64,000 nt of DNA from Planctomycetota bacterium (GCA_014381825.1 JACNKX010000075.1:85672-149671), one strand, 5' to 3'; numbered from the stretch's first letter, positions 1-5,931 are shown. Program-made: numbers and translations. Notes: a model not told the origin generated them from the sequence alone.

Positions 1-511
1 CCCAAACGTCGCCTGTGCGCATATCCGTGGCGAGCAGCATGTACCCCTCGTCGCTGAACTGTGTCCAATTCAGATGGGAGATAGCCGGGCTGCTTTCCGA
101 AAAAACACCTTCCGTTTTTTTGAACTGCATACCACCGGTTTCGACTCCATTTGACGATTGAGGAACTCGGAGAGAATCCGGCGCATGCATCTGAAAGTAC
201 TGCAGCACGTCAGAAAACAAAGGGACTCGAAGGTCATCGCGAGGTGATTGAAAATACAGATCGAAGCCTTGTTGAACTTCTTCGGGCCAAGCCTCTCGCG
301 GAAACTCGTCAGCCGCAGGCACTGGGTGGCAAGCGCCGCAAAACTGCGTTACCTGCTCATCGATCGCGGTCGCATTGTTGGCATTGTGGATCGTTGTGGC
401 CTTCGTTGGCCCAACTGTTGGCGATGGCTCTGCGGAACAACCAGAATAAACCAGTAAGAATAGAATTATCGACCATATTTTTGGCAGGCGGACTTTCAAC
501 AGCACCCTCAT
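1..511 (-). CDS. Partial lipoprotein with c-type cytochrome motif, VCBS/FG-GAP-like (3' end outside window)
   Basis: A minus-strand frame opens at an ATG at 511 and stays open to the left edge, giving about 170 residues of the N-terminus. It begins with a lipoprotein-type signal (hydrophobic IILFLLVYSG followed by Cys). A CGACH haem-c attachment motif follows near residue 60, in the context FCGACHPVPAADEFPREAW. This resembles planctomycete proteins in which a short cytochrome-like segment precedes a VCBS/FG-GAP beta-propeller; the visible tail (SHLNWTQFSDEGY, then TGDVW) fits a first propeller blade. The likely site is the periplasm or outer surface. The start lies only about 85 bp from the left end of the transposon, so its promoter region may have been changed by the insertion. 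The cytochrome motif is visible; the propeller part is inference because the 3' end is missing. Confidence 0.75.
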   Translation of the reverse strand, partial: MRVLLKVRLPKIWSIILFLLVYSGCSAEPSPTVGPTKATTIHNANNATAIDEQVTQFCGACHPVPAADEFPREAWPEEVQQGFDLYFQSPRDDLRVPLFSDVLQYFQMHAPDSLRVPQSSNGVETGGMQFKKTEGVFSESSPAISHLNWTQFSDEGYMLLATDMRTGDVW

Positions 512-588
512 AGCCTGATAGGCGATCAGCCGGTTAGCATTACGATTTCCTTAATGTACTTGCTTTCGCTTCGCCAAGCCAGCGATAG

Positions 589-596
589 TGATTTCG
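589..596. repeat. Left target-site duplication of the transposon
   Basis: The 8 bases TGATTTCG directly precede the left terminal inverted repeat and recur directly after the right one (5443-5450). An intact duplication of 8-9 bp is what IS1-family transposition leaves. It also shows that the two ends were moved together. Confidence 0.9.
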
Positions 597-623
597 GGTA
601 GTGTCTTAATAGTGTGGGGCAAA
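597..623 (+). repeat. Left terminal inverted repeat (27 bp, perfect)
   Basis: It begins GGTAGTGTCTTAATAGTG and is the exact reverse complement of 5416-5442. Identity stops after base 27. It contains two close copies of TAGTGT, which could be paired transposase contact sites. Confidence 0.95.
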
Positions 624-624
624 T

Positions 625-954
625 CTATGGGCGGCACTGATCGTCAATGATCACGACTCTGACGACTCCTGTCCCTTGGCACCGTGGGCAGCGTCCACGC
701 ACTGACGAGACACTCGAACCGGCGCAGAGGTCGCATTGGACCATCTTGTATCGTTGCCGATGCGCATTGACGCGTGCCGTTTCTTCAGCAGTTGGCATAT
801 GGAGTGCAGTGCATTTGTCTTCCAGCTCACTGACCTCTGGCTCCTTCCATGACACGCCTCCAAGTGGAGTGGAGACGCCAGTAATCCGGAGGTTCCCAAT
901 GCGCTTGAATCTGTGCCAGATTAGTTTCCATAGTCCCATACTTCTACCCGCCAT
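625..954 (-). CDS. Small protein with GVSTPLGGVSW motif and C-terminal CxxC zinc finger
   Basis: A 109-residue protein that starts inside the transposon and ends 2 bp from its left inverted repeat. The N-terminal part carries GVSTPLGGVSWKEPE (residues 26-40), which resembles the GISTP-GGISW motif I associate with DUF6650-type small proteins. The C-terminal part has Cys74-Cys77 and Cys89-Cys92 in a CxxC(x11)CPRCQGTG arrangement like a DnaJ-type zinc finger. Function is unknown. In-frame ATGs at 939 and 930 are alternative starts, and no strong Shine-Dalgarno site favours one. The two recognisable motifs in order argue against a chance frame. It is best read as transposon cargo, possibly a nucleic-acid or protein-binding adaptor. 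Confidence 0.6.
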   Translation of the reverse strand: MAGRSMGLWKLIWHRFKRIGNLRITGVSTPLGGVSWKEPEVSELEDKCTALHMPTAEETARVNAHRQRYKMVQCDLCAGSSVSSVRGRCPRCQGTGVVRVVIIDDQCRP

Positions 955-1099
955 GAGTTCTCGAATGCTGTCTGGGCATCCCGTAATTGTATGCGACTCT
1001 AGCGGCTGGGTAGAGTTTTTCTGTTAGCACGTTTCGGCAAATTACGGGTACGTGAAAAGCCGATATTGTGTTACACTCGACATTCTTTTCGACGATTTC

Positions 1100-1128
1100 T
1101 TGACCTGAATTCTTGTCCACTATAGAAT
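1100..1128 (+). promoter_or_regulatory. Sigma70-type promoter for the 1149 zinc-ribbon gene
   Basis: TTGACC (1100-1105), a 17-bp spacer and TAGAAT (1123-1128) place transcription start near 1135. That is just before a strong Shine-Dalgarno sequence GGGAGGTGAG (1137-1146) and the ATG at 1149. It is among the best promoter matches in the window. Confidence 0.6.
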
Positions 1129-1148
1129 GCGGGCACGGGAGGTGAGAC

Positions 1149-1370
1149 ATGCAAATACTAGAACGAATTAGGCGATGCAAACATTGCGATCGTGACGTGA
1201 CCAATCAGATTGGCGCGTTAGCGTATGCCGAGAATCCGTATTGCCAAGAATGCTTGCCAGATCGCATAAGAATCGCAGCCGAGAAAAGTGGGCCGAAAGA
1301 AATTCGCTACGTCGGCGGCTACATGTTCGCTAGCCCAGTGTCTCGAAAACTTGCTTTAGATGCTTCATAG
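1149..1370 (+). CDS. Small double-CxxC zinc-ribbon protein
   Basis: A 73-residue protein with two knuckles, CKHC (10-13) and CQEC (32-35), consistent with a single treble-clef or ribbon zinc site. It has an excellent promoter and Shine-Dalgarno sequence directly upstream, so it is probably expressed. It runs toward the kinase gene and the two coding regions overlap tail to tail by 41 bp (1330-1370). Its mRNA would therefore be antisense to the 3' end of the kinase message. I do not recognise the family. It may bind DNA, RNA or a partner, or set the level of the kinase operon through convergent transcription; both are inference. Confidence 0.6.
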   Translation: MQILERIRRCKHCDRDVTNQIGALAYAENPYCQECLPDRIRIAAEKSGPKEIRYVGGYMFASPVSRKLALDAS

Positions 1371-2385
1371 CACGACCATGACTCAAGCCATCTTGCCAGA
1401 GACCACCAGCTTTCCTTGCGCGCTTCTGTTTGCCGATTGAGAAGACACGAACGTCATAGCCGCTGCTTGTTCTGCTTAATTCTACAAGCGTCTTACTGCG
1501 GCCAGAAGGCGAGCTTTCCCACCGGATGCGTCCGCTTGGTTCGATGTCGATATCCCAATAATGCACCATCCGTACTTTGGTTAGATCATCGGATAACTCA
1601 GATACGGACTGATGCCGGTCTTGCTCTGCGACTGACAATGCCTTGCGAATAATGGTGCGAAAATACTTTGGGACGTGCGGCATAAACTGGCTTCTGTCAG
1701 GAAACTTGCCGTCGACCGTTTTTACCATCATGTCGTGGTCTGTGTATGGTGTTTGTCGTTTGAAGAACGGGTCGCCGTTAACTGCTCGATACAGCAAGAG
1801 TCCCATGTGATAAATGTCTGTTGCGCGAGTACCAATTGCATTTGAACTGTAGACTTCTGGCGGTGGAGCATCGGGATATAGTGGCGGCATGTCAACGGTT
1901 CCACTTGCCGCGACGGCCCTTGCTTGACCGAAGTCAGCCACCATTGGCTTGCCCGTGTTGGAAAAAAGAATGTTACTCGGCTTGATGTCGAAGTGAACGA
2001 CATCTGCCTGGTGAATCTTACTGACACCGTTAAGTACGCCCTGGGCGACTTGGATCACAGTAGCCACTGGAAGAGGTCCGCTGGCGATCATGTCCTGGAG
2101 CGACCCATTTTTGTAGTAGGGCATGGCAATTCCGACATGCGTGCGAATATTGCAAGCGTAGTGAATCGGCACCACGTTCGCAGGATCGTGCGATCTTGCC
2201 ATCGCCTTGGCTTCAGAAAAATAGTCTCTCAGGTTCTGTTGCCGAAGCAGGTTCTTGCTGATCTCCTTAACCACAATCTCGCGATCCATGAATTTGTCTT
2301 GCGCGAGGAACACTTGTGAGTTCATCCCCTGCCCATGACCAATTTGGCGAAGCTTCTTGTACCGAACCTCAGCGGTTACCTCCAT
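1330..2385 (-). CDS. Hanks-type serine/threonine protein kinase (transposon cargo)
   Basis: A 351-residue soluble eukaryote-like kinase that transfers phosphate from ATP to Ser/Thr. The hallmarks run in order: glycine-rich loop IGHGQG (15-20), invariant Lys in VVKEI (K40), hinge and N-lobe to about residue 95, catalytic loop HFDIKPSNIL (131-140; D133, K135, N138) and DFG (151-153). The APE motif is replaced by PPPEVY. HFD stands for the usual HRD, so it is a non-RD kinase, which often means activity does not need activation-loop phosphorylation. The kinase domain ends near residue 270. About 80 C-terminal residues form an uncharacterised basic domain, with no transmembrane segment or sensor domain. 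The ATG abuts the stop of the preceding gene, so it is the third gene of a coupled operon. The substrate is unknown. Confidence 0.93.
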   Translation of the reverse strand: MEVTAEVRYKKLRQIGHGQGMNSQVFLAQDKFMDREIVVKEISKNLLRQQNLRDYFSEAKAMARSHDPANVVPIHYACNIRTHVGIAMPYYKNGSLQDMIASGPLPVATVIQVAQGVLNGVSKIHQADVVHFDIKPSNILFSNTGKPMVADFGQARAVAASGTVDMPPLYPDAPPPEVYSSNAIGTRATDIYHMGLLLYRAVNGDPFFKRQTPYTDHDMMVKTVDGKFPDRSQFMPHVPKYFRTIIRKALSVAEQDRHQSVSELSDDLTKVRMVHYWDIDIEPSGRIRWESSPSGRSKTLVELSRTSSGYDVRVFSIGKQKRARKAGGLWQDGLSHGRAMKHLKQVFETLG

Positions 2386-2853
2386 CTATTCCCCCAGAGC
2401 AGCGGTAGCTACCATGATCGATTCACGCACCTTCGCATCTTTTCGTGGCCACTTAAGCCCTCTGAGGTCGTCGCTTGTTAGGTAATCCTTTACCGCTTGC
2501 GTGCCAATATATCTCCCAATAGTCTTGATCGCCCCCGCAACATTCAGAGGAATGTTTGCCGCTGCGAAGGATTCCATTAGCACGCCTTCCATACGCAGTC
2601 TAAAATCGTCACCCTTGGTCCCTGAACTCCGCCGATTCGATTCGGGAAAACGGATTGCACCGACATCAACTGACGTGCGCTCAATGGTATCGACGACCCT
2701 TTGGCGAATGAAAGCCAGTTGGTCAGAGACACTTTCGTAAGCCGTGGGAAGGACAATCTTGCCATTCTCTACGAGTATGGGCTTCTTCCTCGTTCCCTCG
2801 ACAACGGCCCAAAACACGCCTGACGGTTCTGCTCGGAATCCTATCGCTCTCAT
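2386..2853 (-). CDS. RNase H-fold protein, DUF3010/RuvC-like
   Basis: A 155-residue protein whose layout suggests an RNase H-like fold: a first strand AIGFRAEPSGVFWAVVEG, a buried strand VGAIRFPE, a helix RMEGVLMESF, and a C-terminal helix KDAKVRESIMVATAAL in the place where RuvC-like resolvases carry their last acidic residues. Candidate acidic ligands are E9, E71, E89 and D139 or E144. The usual first Asp is replaced by Glu, as I recall for DUF3010 proteins, so nuclease activity is uncertain. The start overlaps the RHH stop in an ATGA, and the stop touches the kinase ATG, so the three proteins are made together. Function could be a nuclease, resolvase or kinase substrate. Fold assignment is by eye. 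Confidence 0.6.
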   Translation of the reverse strand: MRAIGFRAEPSGVFWAVVEGTRKKPILVENGKIVLPTAYESVSDQLAFIRQRVVDTIERTSVDVGAIRFPESNRRSSGTKGDDFRLRMEGVLMESFAAANIPLNVAGAIKTIGRYIGTQAVKDYLTSDDLRGLKWPRKDAKVRESIMVATAALGE

Positions 2854-3062
2854 TGTGTTTTAGGCTCCATGTAAGCGGGGTCATCGCGAGCTGCCTTTAG
2901 GTCTCTTCTCGCCGCTTGGCGCAACCGCTCTCTCACCCATGCCGATAAGTCTAGCCCAGTTGACTCGGCAGATTCCTTGAATACTTCGTATTCTCCAGGC
3001 AGCAGGCGAACCTGTAGCAACTTGTTGCGAGCGTAACCTTCTTGTTTTTGTGGTCGTGCCAT
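2850..3062 (-). CDS. Ribbon-helix-helix DNA-binding protein
   Basis: A 70-residue protein with the RHH pattern: a short basic strand LLQVRLLPGEYEVF, then helix A (ESAESTG), then helix B (LSAWVRERLRQAARR). It resembles plasmid mobilisation and antitoxin-type repressors. It is the first gene of the operon, and its ATG lies at the presumed transcription start. The intergenic region holds two inverted repeats built on TGTCGTTA, one covering its own -10 box, so self-repression is likely. It may also act at the divergent transposase promoter, coupling cargo expression to mobility. The repressor role is inference. Confidence 0.8.
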   Translation of the reverse strand: MARPQKQEGYARNKLLQVRLLPGEYEVFKESAESTGLDLSAWVRERLRQAARRDLKAARDDPAYMEPKTQ

Positions 3063-3064
3063 AG

Positions 3065-3100
3065 TGTCGTAATCGTAACGACAAAAAACTTACAAGTCAA
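3065..3100 (-). promoter_or_regulatory. Promoter of the RHH-RNaseH-kinase operon overlapped by an operator palindrome
   Basis: On the minus strand, TTGACT (3100-3095), a 17-bp spacer and TACGAT (3077-3072) form a good sigma70-type promoter. Transcription should start within a few bases of the ATG at 3062, giving a leaderless or nearly leaderless message. The palindrome TGTCGT-N7-ACGACA (3065-3083) covers the -10 element, a position that suits a repressor. Confidence 0.6.
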
Positions 3101-3125
3101 TAGCGATTTCCACTTGACCGTCATG

Positions 3126-3143
3126 TTATTGTCGTTACAATAA
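3126..3143. promoter_or_regulatory. Second operator-like palindrome TTATTGTCGTTACAATAA
   Basis: A 7+7 bp inverted repeat around CGTT that contains the same TTGTCGTTAC core found at 3073-3083 on the other strand. Two related palindromes about 60 bp apart between divergent genes fit cooperative binding of the RHH protein. Confidence 0.5.
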
Positions 3144-3177
3144 CTGTAGCTCTTTGAAACTTGATGGCATGAGAAAA

Positions 3178-3205
3178 CCCCGGCAAGGCTGGAACCTTGT
3201 CGGGG
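3178..3205 (+). promoter_or_regulatory. Strong hairpin in the transposase leader
   Basis: CCCCGGCAAGG and CCTTGTCGGGG form an 11-bp stem with one G-U pair and a 6-nt loop. No T-tract follows on either strand, so it is not a typical intrinsic terminator. It may attenuate or protect the transposase message. Confidence 0.45.
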
Positions 3206-3256
3206 CGAGAACTCAAACCGGCGAATCGCCAGAAGTGAGCCCAGACACCTCCATTC

Positions 3257-3287
3257 TAGCGACTCGCCATAGAAAGGTGAATCGCTA
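3257..3287 (+). promoter_or_regulatory. Hairpin covering the transposase ribosome-binding site
   Basis: TAGCGACTCGCC pairs with GGTGAATCGCTA (12 positions, one mismatch, one G-U) around the loop ATAGAAA. The likely Shine-Dalgarno AAAGG (3273-3277) lies in the loop and stem edge, just before the ATG at 3289. Such sequestration would limit translation from read-through transcripts, as known for other insertion sequences. Confidence 0.45.
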
Positions 3288-3288
3288 A

Positions 3289-4335
3289 ATGATCGCTCCA
3301 ACATGCAAACACGAACGCAAAACTGGCAAAGGCAAAGACCGCAATGGCTTCCAGCGGTACAAGTGCAAGGACTGCGGTGTTAGCTGGACAGATCGGCCAG
3401 CCAAGCCACTGGGCGATATGCGGGTCGATCTCGCTAAGGCCAAGCTGGCTTTGCGGATGCTGGTCGAAGGTATGTCGATCCGAGCGACCGAACGGACTGC
3501 CGGCATTAACCGTAACACGATTTGCAAGCTCGTTGTCCTGTTCGGCACCGCTTGCCGGAAGTTCCTTGACGACCGGATGCACGGCCTGAAACTGACTCAC
3601 TTACAATTTGATGAGCAGTGGACGTGGGTTGCCAAAAAGAATTCTCGGCTCACAGTTGACGAGAAGCGAGAACGCCACGACATCGGCGACCAGTTCATTT
3701 GGACATGTGTTGATGAACAAACCAAGTTGATGCCGAGCTTCCTCATCGGCAAGCGCTCCGCCGACAACGCGCGTCGATTCATGATGGACGTGTCGAAGCG
3801 TCTCGCCCGGCCTGCGCCGCACGCATCAGACGCCCACGGATTCGCCAAGGGCGGCTATCGTCCGATCGTACGAATCTCGACGGATGGCTTTCCAGGATAC
3901 CCCGAAGCCGTTGACTTGGCTTTCGGCCCGCACGCCAAGTACGGGGTGATAATCAAAGAGTACCGTAACGCGAACATGATCTACACTCCATCCGAAATGG
4001 TCGGGACCAAGCGAACCGGCATACGCGGCATAGAGGGGCGGGCGCAGCGGTCGATAGGGACATCGCACGTTGAGCGGCTCAACGGCACGCAACGGGTGTT
4101 CATGAAACGCCTCAACCGCCTAACGCTTTGTTTCTCGAAGAAACTGGAGAACCTTGAAGCCGCTTTCGCGATGTTCGCGGCCTACTACAACTACTGCTGG
4201 CAAACGCGGCACGCCGACAACAGCGGCAAGGCTGGGACCAAACGACCGAGCGCGGCTATGATGGCAAAGCTGGCTGGTCACGTCTGGAGCTTTGACGAGC
4301 TATTCGATGAAGTGCTGGCAGTGCGAAGCGGCTAA
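3289..4335 (+). CDS. IS1-family DDE transposase
   Basis: A 348-residue single-frame transposase. The N-terminus has a zinc-finger-like CxH...CxxC motif (C6, H8, C26, C29). A helix-turn-helix follows (about 61-82, GMSIRATERTAGINRNTIC). The catalytic triad is D108 (QFDEQW), D199 (STDGFPGYPEA) and E262 (SHVERLNGTQR). The C-terminal block RLTLCFSKKLENLEAAFAMFAAYYNYC is typical of the longer archaeal/bacterial IS1 subgroup without a programmed frameshift. The gene appears intact, so the element could still be active. The leader contains two hairpins, one masking the ribosome-binding site. Cargo lies on both sides of it. Confidence 0.95.
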   Translation: MIAPTCKHERKTGKGKDRNGFQRYKCKDCGVSWTDRPAKPLGDMRVDLAKAKLALRMLVEGMSIRATERTAGINRNTICKLVVLFGTACRKFLDDRMHGLKLTHLQFDEQWTWVAKKNSRLTVDEKRERHDIGDQFIWTCVDEQTKLMPSFLIGKRSADNARRFMMDVSKRLARPAPHASDAHGFAKGGYRPIVRISTDGFPGYPEAVDLAFGPHAKYGVIIKEYRNANMIYTPSEMVGTKRTGIRGIEGRAQRSIGTSHVERLNGTQRVFMKRLNRLTLCFSKKLENLEAAFAMFAAYYNYCWQTRHADNSGKAGTKRPSAAMMAKLAGHVWSFDELFDEVLAVRSG

Positions 4336-4409
4336 GAGTCAAATTGGGGATTTCCCTGCAAATCACCGCGTTTGAGACATATCCATATCAATCGATGCGT
4401 TTACCGCAC

Positions 4410-4503
4410 TTGACGCGAGCGGTTTTTAGTGGAAGAAATACCACCACAATGCCATAGTTACTTATGGATGGGTTGAGTTTCGCGTGGTGATTAGGTGGTG
4501 GAA
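4410..4503 (+). promoter_or_regulatory. Candidate promoter/operator of the Panacea module
   Basis: The 173-bp gap after the transposase holds a TTGACG box (4410-4415) with only a weak -10 downstream. It also has GTGGTG half-sites in both orientations (CCACCAC at 4441-4447; GTGGTG at 4484 and 4495) and a CCATA/TATGG hairpin (4452-4467). Repeated half-sites ahead of an antitoxin-first operon suggest autoregulation. The evidence is modest. Confidence 0.35.
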
Positions 4504-4508
4504 GCAAA

Positions 4509-4943
4509 ATGGCTAGTGCATTCGATGTTGCGGCATACATCATCGAGAAACGCGGCCCGACATCTCACATGAAGCTACAGAAGCTCGTCTACTATTCCCA
4601 GGCGTGGTCGTTGGTCTGGGACGAACAGCAATTGTTCGATGAGCAAATCGAGGCATGGGTTAGCGGGCCAGTCATTCGGCGATTGTACGCATTGTGTAGG
4701 CGGCTTTTCACTGTGTACCCTCAGCATCTAACCAGAGGGTCGGCGCGCAATCTAACGAAACAACAAAAGGACACGATTGACGCAGTTCTGGAGTTCTATG
4801 GGGGGCGTAACGCTCAGTGGCTCAGCGACCTAACACACATGGAATCACCGTGGCAGGATGCACGGAAAGGTTTGATCCCAAGTCAGCGAGGGACAAGGGA
4901 GATTACGCCAGCGGCGCTGGCCGAATACTACGGAAGCCTTTGA
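4509..4943 (+). CDS. Panacea-domain (SocA-like, DUF4065) antitoxin
   Basis: A 144-residue protein with the Panacea/SocA signature: an N-terminal helix (FDVAAYIIEK) followed by MKLQKLVYYSQAWSLVW, then DEQIEAWVSGPVIRRLY and a helical C-terminal half. In known cases this domain neutralises a neighbouring toxin, either by direct binding or, for SocA, by delivering the toxin to ClpXP. Here it precedes a 147-residue gene by 4 bp, the usual antitoxin-toxin layout. Inside a transposon such a pair would stabilise the element in its host. Family membership is well supported; the toxin-antitoxin role follows from context. Confidence 0.85.
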   Translation: MASAFDVAAYIIEKRGPTSHMKLQKLVYYSQAWSLVWDEQQLFDEQIEAWVSGPVIRRLYALCRRLFTVYPQHLTRGSARNLTKQQKDTIDAVLEFYGGRNAQWLSDLTHMESPWQDARKGLIPSQRGTREITPAALAEYYGSL

Positions 4944-4947
4944 TCGC

Positions 4948-5391
4948 ATGGTAAAGAAACCAAAGGCTGGCGCAAGACCATCGCACACCGGCAAGGGTGC
5001 TATTCGCACTGGAGCTAATGCGGATGGCAATCTACATAAACGCCCAGTGTGGAAGCTTGATCTGTTTGACATCGACGGGCCGTGGGGGAGGCTGCTACTT
5101 GATGAGGAGTCTCTGTGGCAGGAGATATTCCCGAAGCTTCAGAACTACGAATCGATGACGTGGGGACAGATAGATGTTGACAGGAAAAAGAACCATTCGG
5201 TGTCAGTAGAAAAGTGCAGTCCTAAGGCGCAGAAGCGGCTACGTGAATTGCGCCTTGAATATGACCAATTGTTTCGCTTTGGTCTGAGCGGGCTTCGTCG
5301 CTTGTGGGGCATCCGTGATCGCGACGTGTTTCACGTATTGTGGTGGGACCCAAAGCATGAGGTGTATCCCAGCACGCTGAAGCATACCTAG
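4948..5391 (+). CDS. Candidate toxin linked to the Panacea antitoxin
   Basis: A 147-residue basic protein. About 35 N-terminal residues are low-complexity and rich in Lys and Gly. A globular part follows with WKLDLFDIDGPWG. The C-terminus carries a compact block with RFGLSGLRRLWGIRD and FHVLWWDPKHEVYPS. That block looks like the last strands of RelE/ParE-like folds, where a conserved Arg precedes a Trp-Gly-Ile strand and the chain ends near HxVYP. It starts 4 bp after the antitoxin and ends 24 bp before the right inverted repeat. I infer an RNA-targeting toxin, without direct proof. An antitoxin co-factor is the main alternative. Confidence 0.6.
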   Translation: MVKKPKAGARPSHTGKGAIRTGANADGNLHKRPVWKLDLFDIDGPWGRLLLDEESLWQEIFPKLQNYESMTWGQIDVDRKKNHSVSVEKCSPKAQKRLRELRLEYDQLFRFGLSGLRRLWGIRDRDVFHVLWWDPKHEVYPSTLKHT

Positions 5392-5415
5392 CTAGGCCCG
5401 TCGCTTGCCTTAAAC

Positions 5416-5442
5416 TTTGCCCCACACTATTAAGACACTACC
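5416..5442 (-). repeat. Right terminal inverted repeat (27 bp, perfect)
   Basis: Exact reverse complement of 597-623. Together with the flanking 8-bp duplication it fixes the right end of the transposon at 5442. Confidence 0.95.
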
Positions 5443-5450
5443 TGATTTCG
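5443..5450. repeat. Right target-site duplication of the transposon
   Basis: TGATTTCG, identical to 589-596. Joining the two flanks with one copy restores a continuous intergenic region between the cytochrome gene and the DUF1501 gene. Confidence 0.9.
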
Positions 5451-5931
5451 GGCAAATCGGGATGAATCGATATGGGATGCGAATTCTTCGCACTTGGCGG
5501 GCTGGAGCGTCTCTGAGAGAATGCCTTTCGGCATTCTCTGCCATGTTCGTGTTGTCAGTGCTATTTTCTGGGGAGCCGATAAAACGTCCGTAGGGGGACT
5601 GGTTTCAATCGTGGTCGCGCGTATATCCAACTCATCTATCTTCGTGGTAGCTCTGATGTTGGCTCATGTGCCCCACGGTTCAGGTTCCCACTTTAAGACT
5701 GCGGGCTCTCACAAAACTCACTGCCACGGCATTGCGGTGGAGATTGCCTTTTCTCATGGAATGGTAGAGAATTTGTCGTGTTGAACTTAGCCGACTAACG
5801 TTAACAACGATTGGCACGGATTCACCCATAGGTGAGCTGTTCCGTTCCGTTTTCTGTCGAAGTCGACAGCGCTGTCTTCGGCAAGAGCAGCTCTGTTGGC
5901 GATCTTTCAACTTGATGTCAAGGAAATAACG
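5451..5931. other. Intergenic region with no convincing gene
   Basis: About 480 bp between the transposon and the DUF1501 gene. Frames present here have no motif or good ribosome-binding site. The clearest feature is a perfect hairpin at 5516-5539 (AGAGAATGCC, loop TTTC, GGCATTCTCT) with no T-tract. A Shine-Dalgarno AAGGAA at 5920-5925 belongs to the next gene. Confidence 0.5.

Larger units (their letters stand above)
597..5442. mobile_element. IS1-family transposon (4,846 bp) with cargo genes
   Basis: The element is bounded by perfect 27-bp inverted repeats (597-623 and 5416-5442) and an 8-bp direct target duplication. It holds one IS1-type DDE transposase (3289-4335). Cargo lies on both sides: two small zinc-finger genes and an RHH / RNase H-fold / Ser-Thr kinase operon on the left, and a Panacea antitoxin with a linked gene on the right. 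Standard IS1 elements are under about 1 kb, so this belongs with the so-called transporter IS elements that carry passenger genes. The transposase sits in the middle, so this is not a composite of two IS copies. Perfect ends and an intact duplication suggest recent insertion. Placement in the IS1 family rests on the transposase motifs, the GGT-starting ends and the duplication length; a closer subgroup was not tested. Confidence 0.92.

Noticed and set aside
151..513. Plus-strand frame of 120 codons at the left edge
   Set aside because: It lies over the minus-strand cytochrome/lipoprotein gene, whose signal peptide and CGACH motif are clear; the plus-strand frame has no motif.
647..1027. Plus-strand frame of 126 codons inside the left part of the transposon
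   Set aside because: It lies opposite the GVSTP/zinc-finger gene and has no recognisable features or ribosome-binding site.
3178..3205. Intrinsic terminator between the RHH and transposase genes
   Set aside because: The stem is strong but no T-tract follows on either strand.
597..5442. Composite transposon made of two IS copies
   Set aside because: There is a single central transposase and only one inverted repeat at each end, so it is one unit element with cargo.
5494..5784. Possible 96-residue gene between the transposon and the DUF1501 gene
   Set aside because: No family motif, weak start context and a hairpin in its first part.
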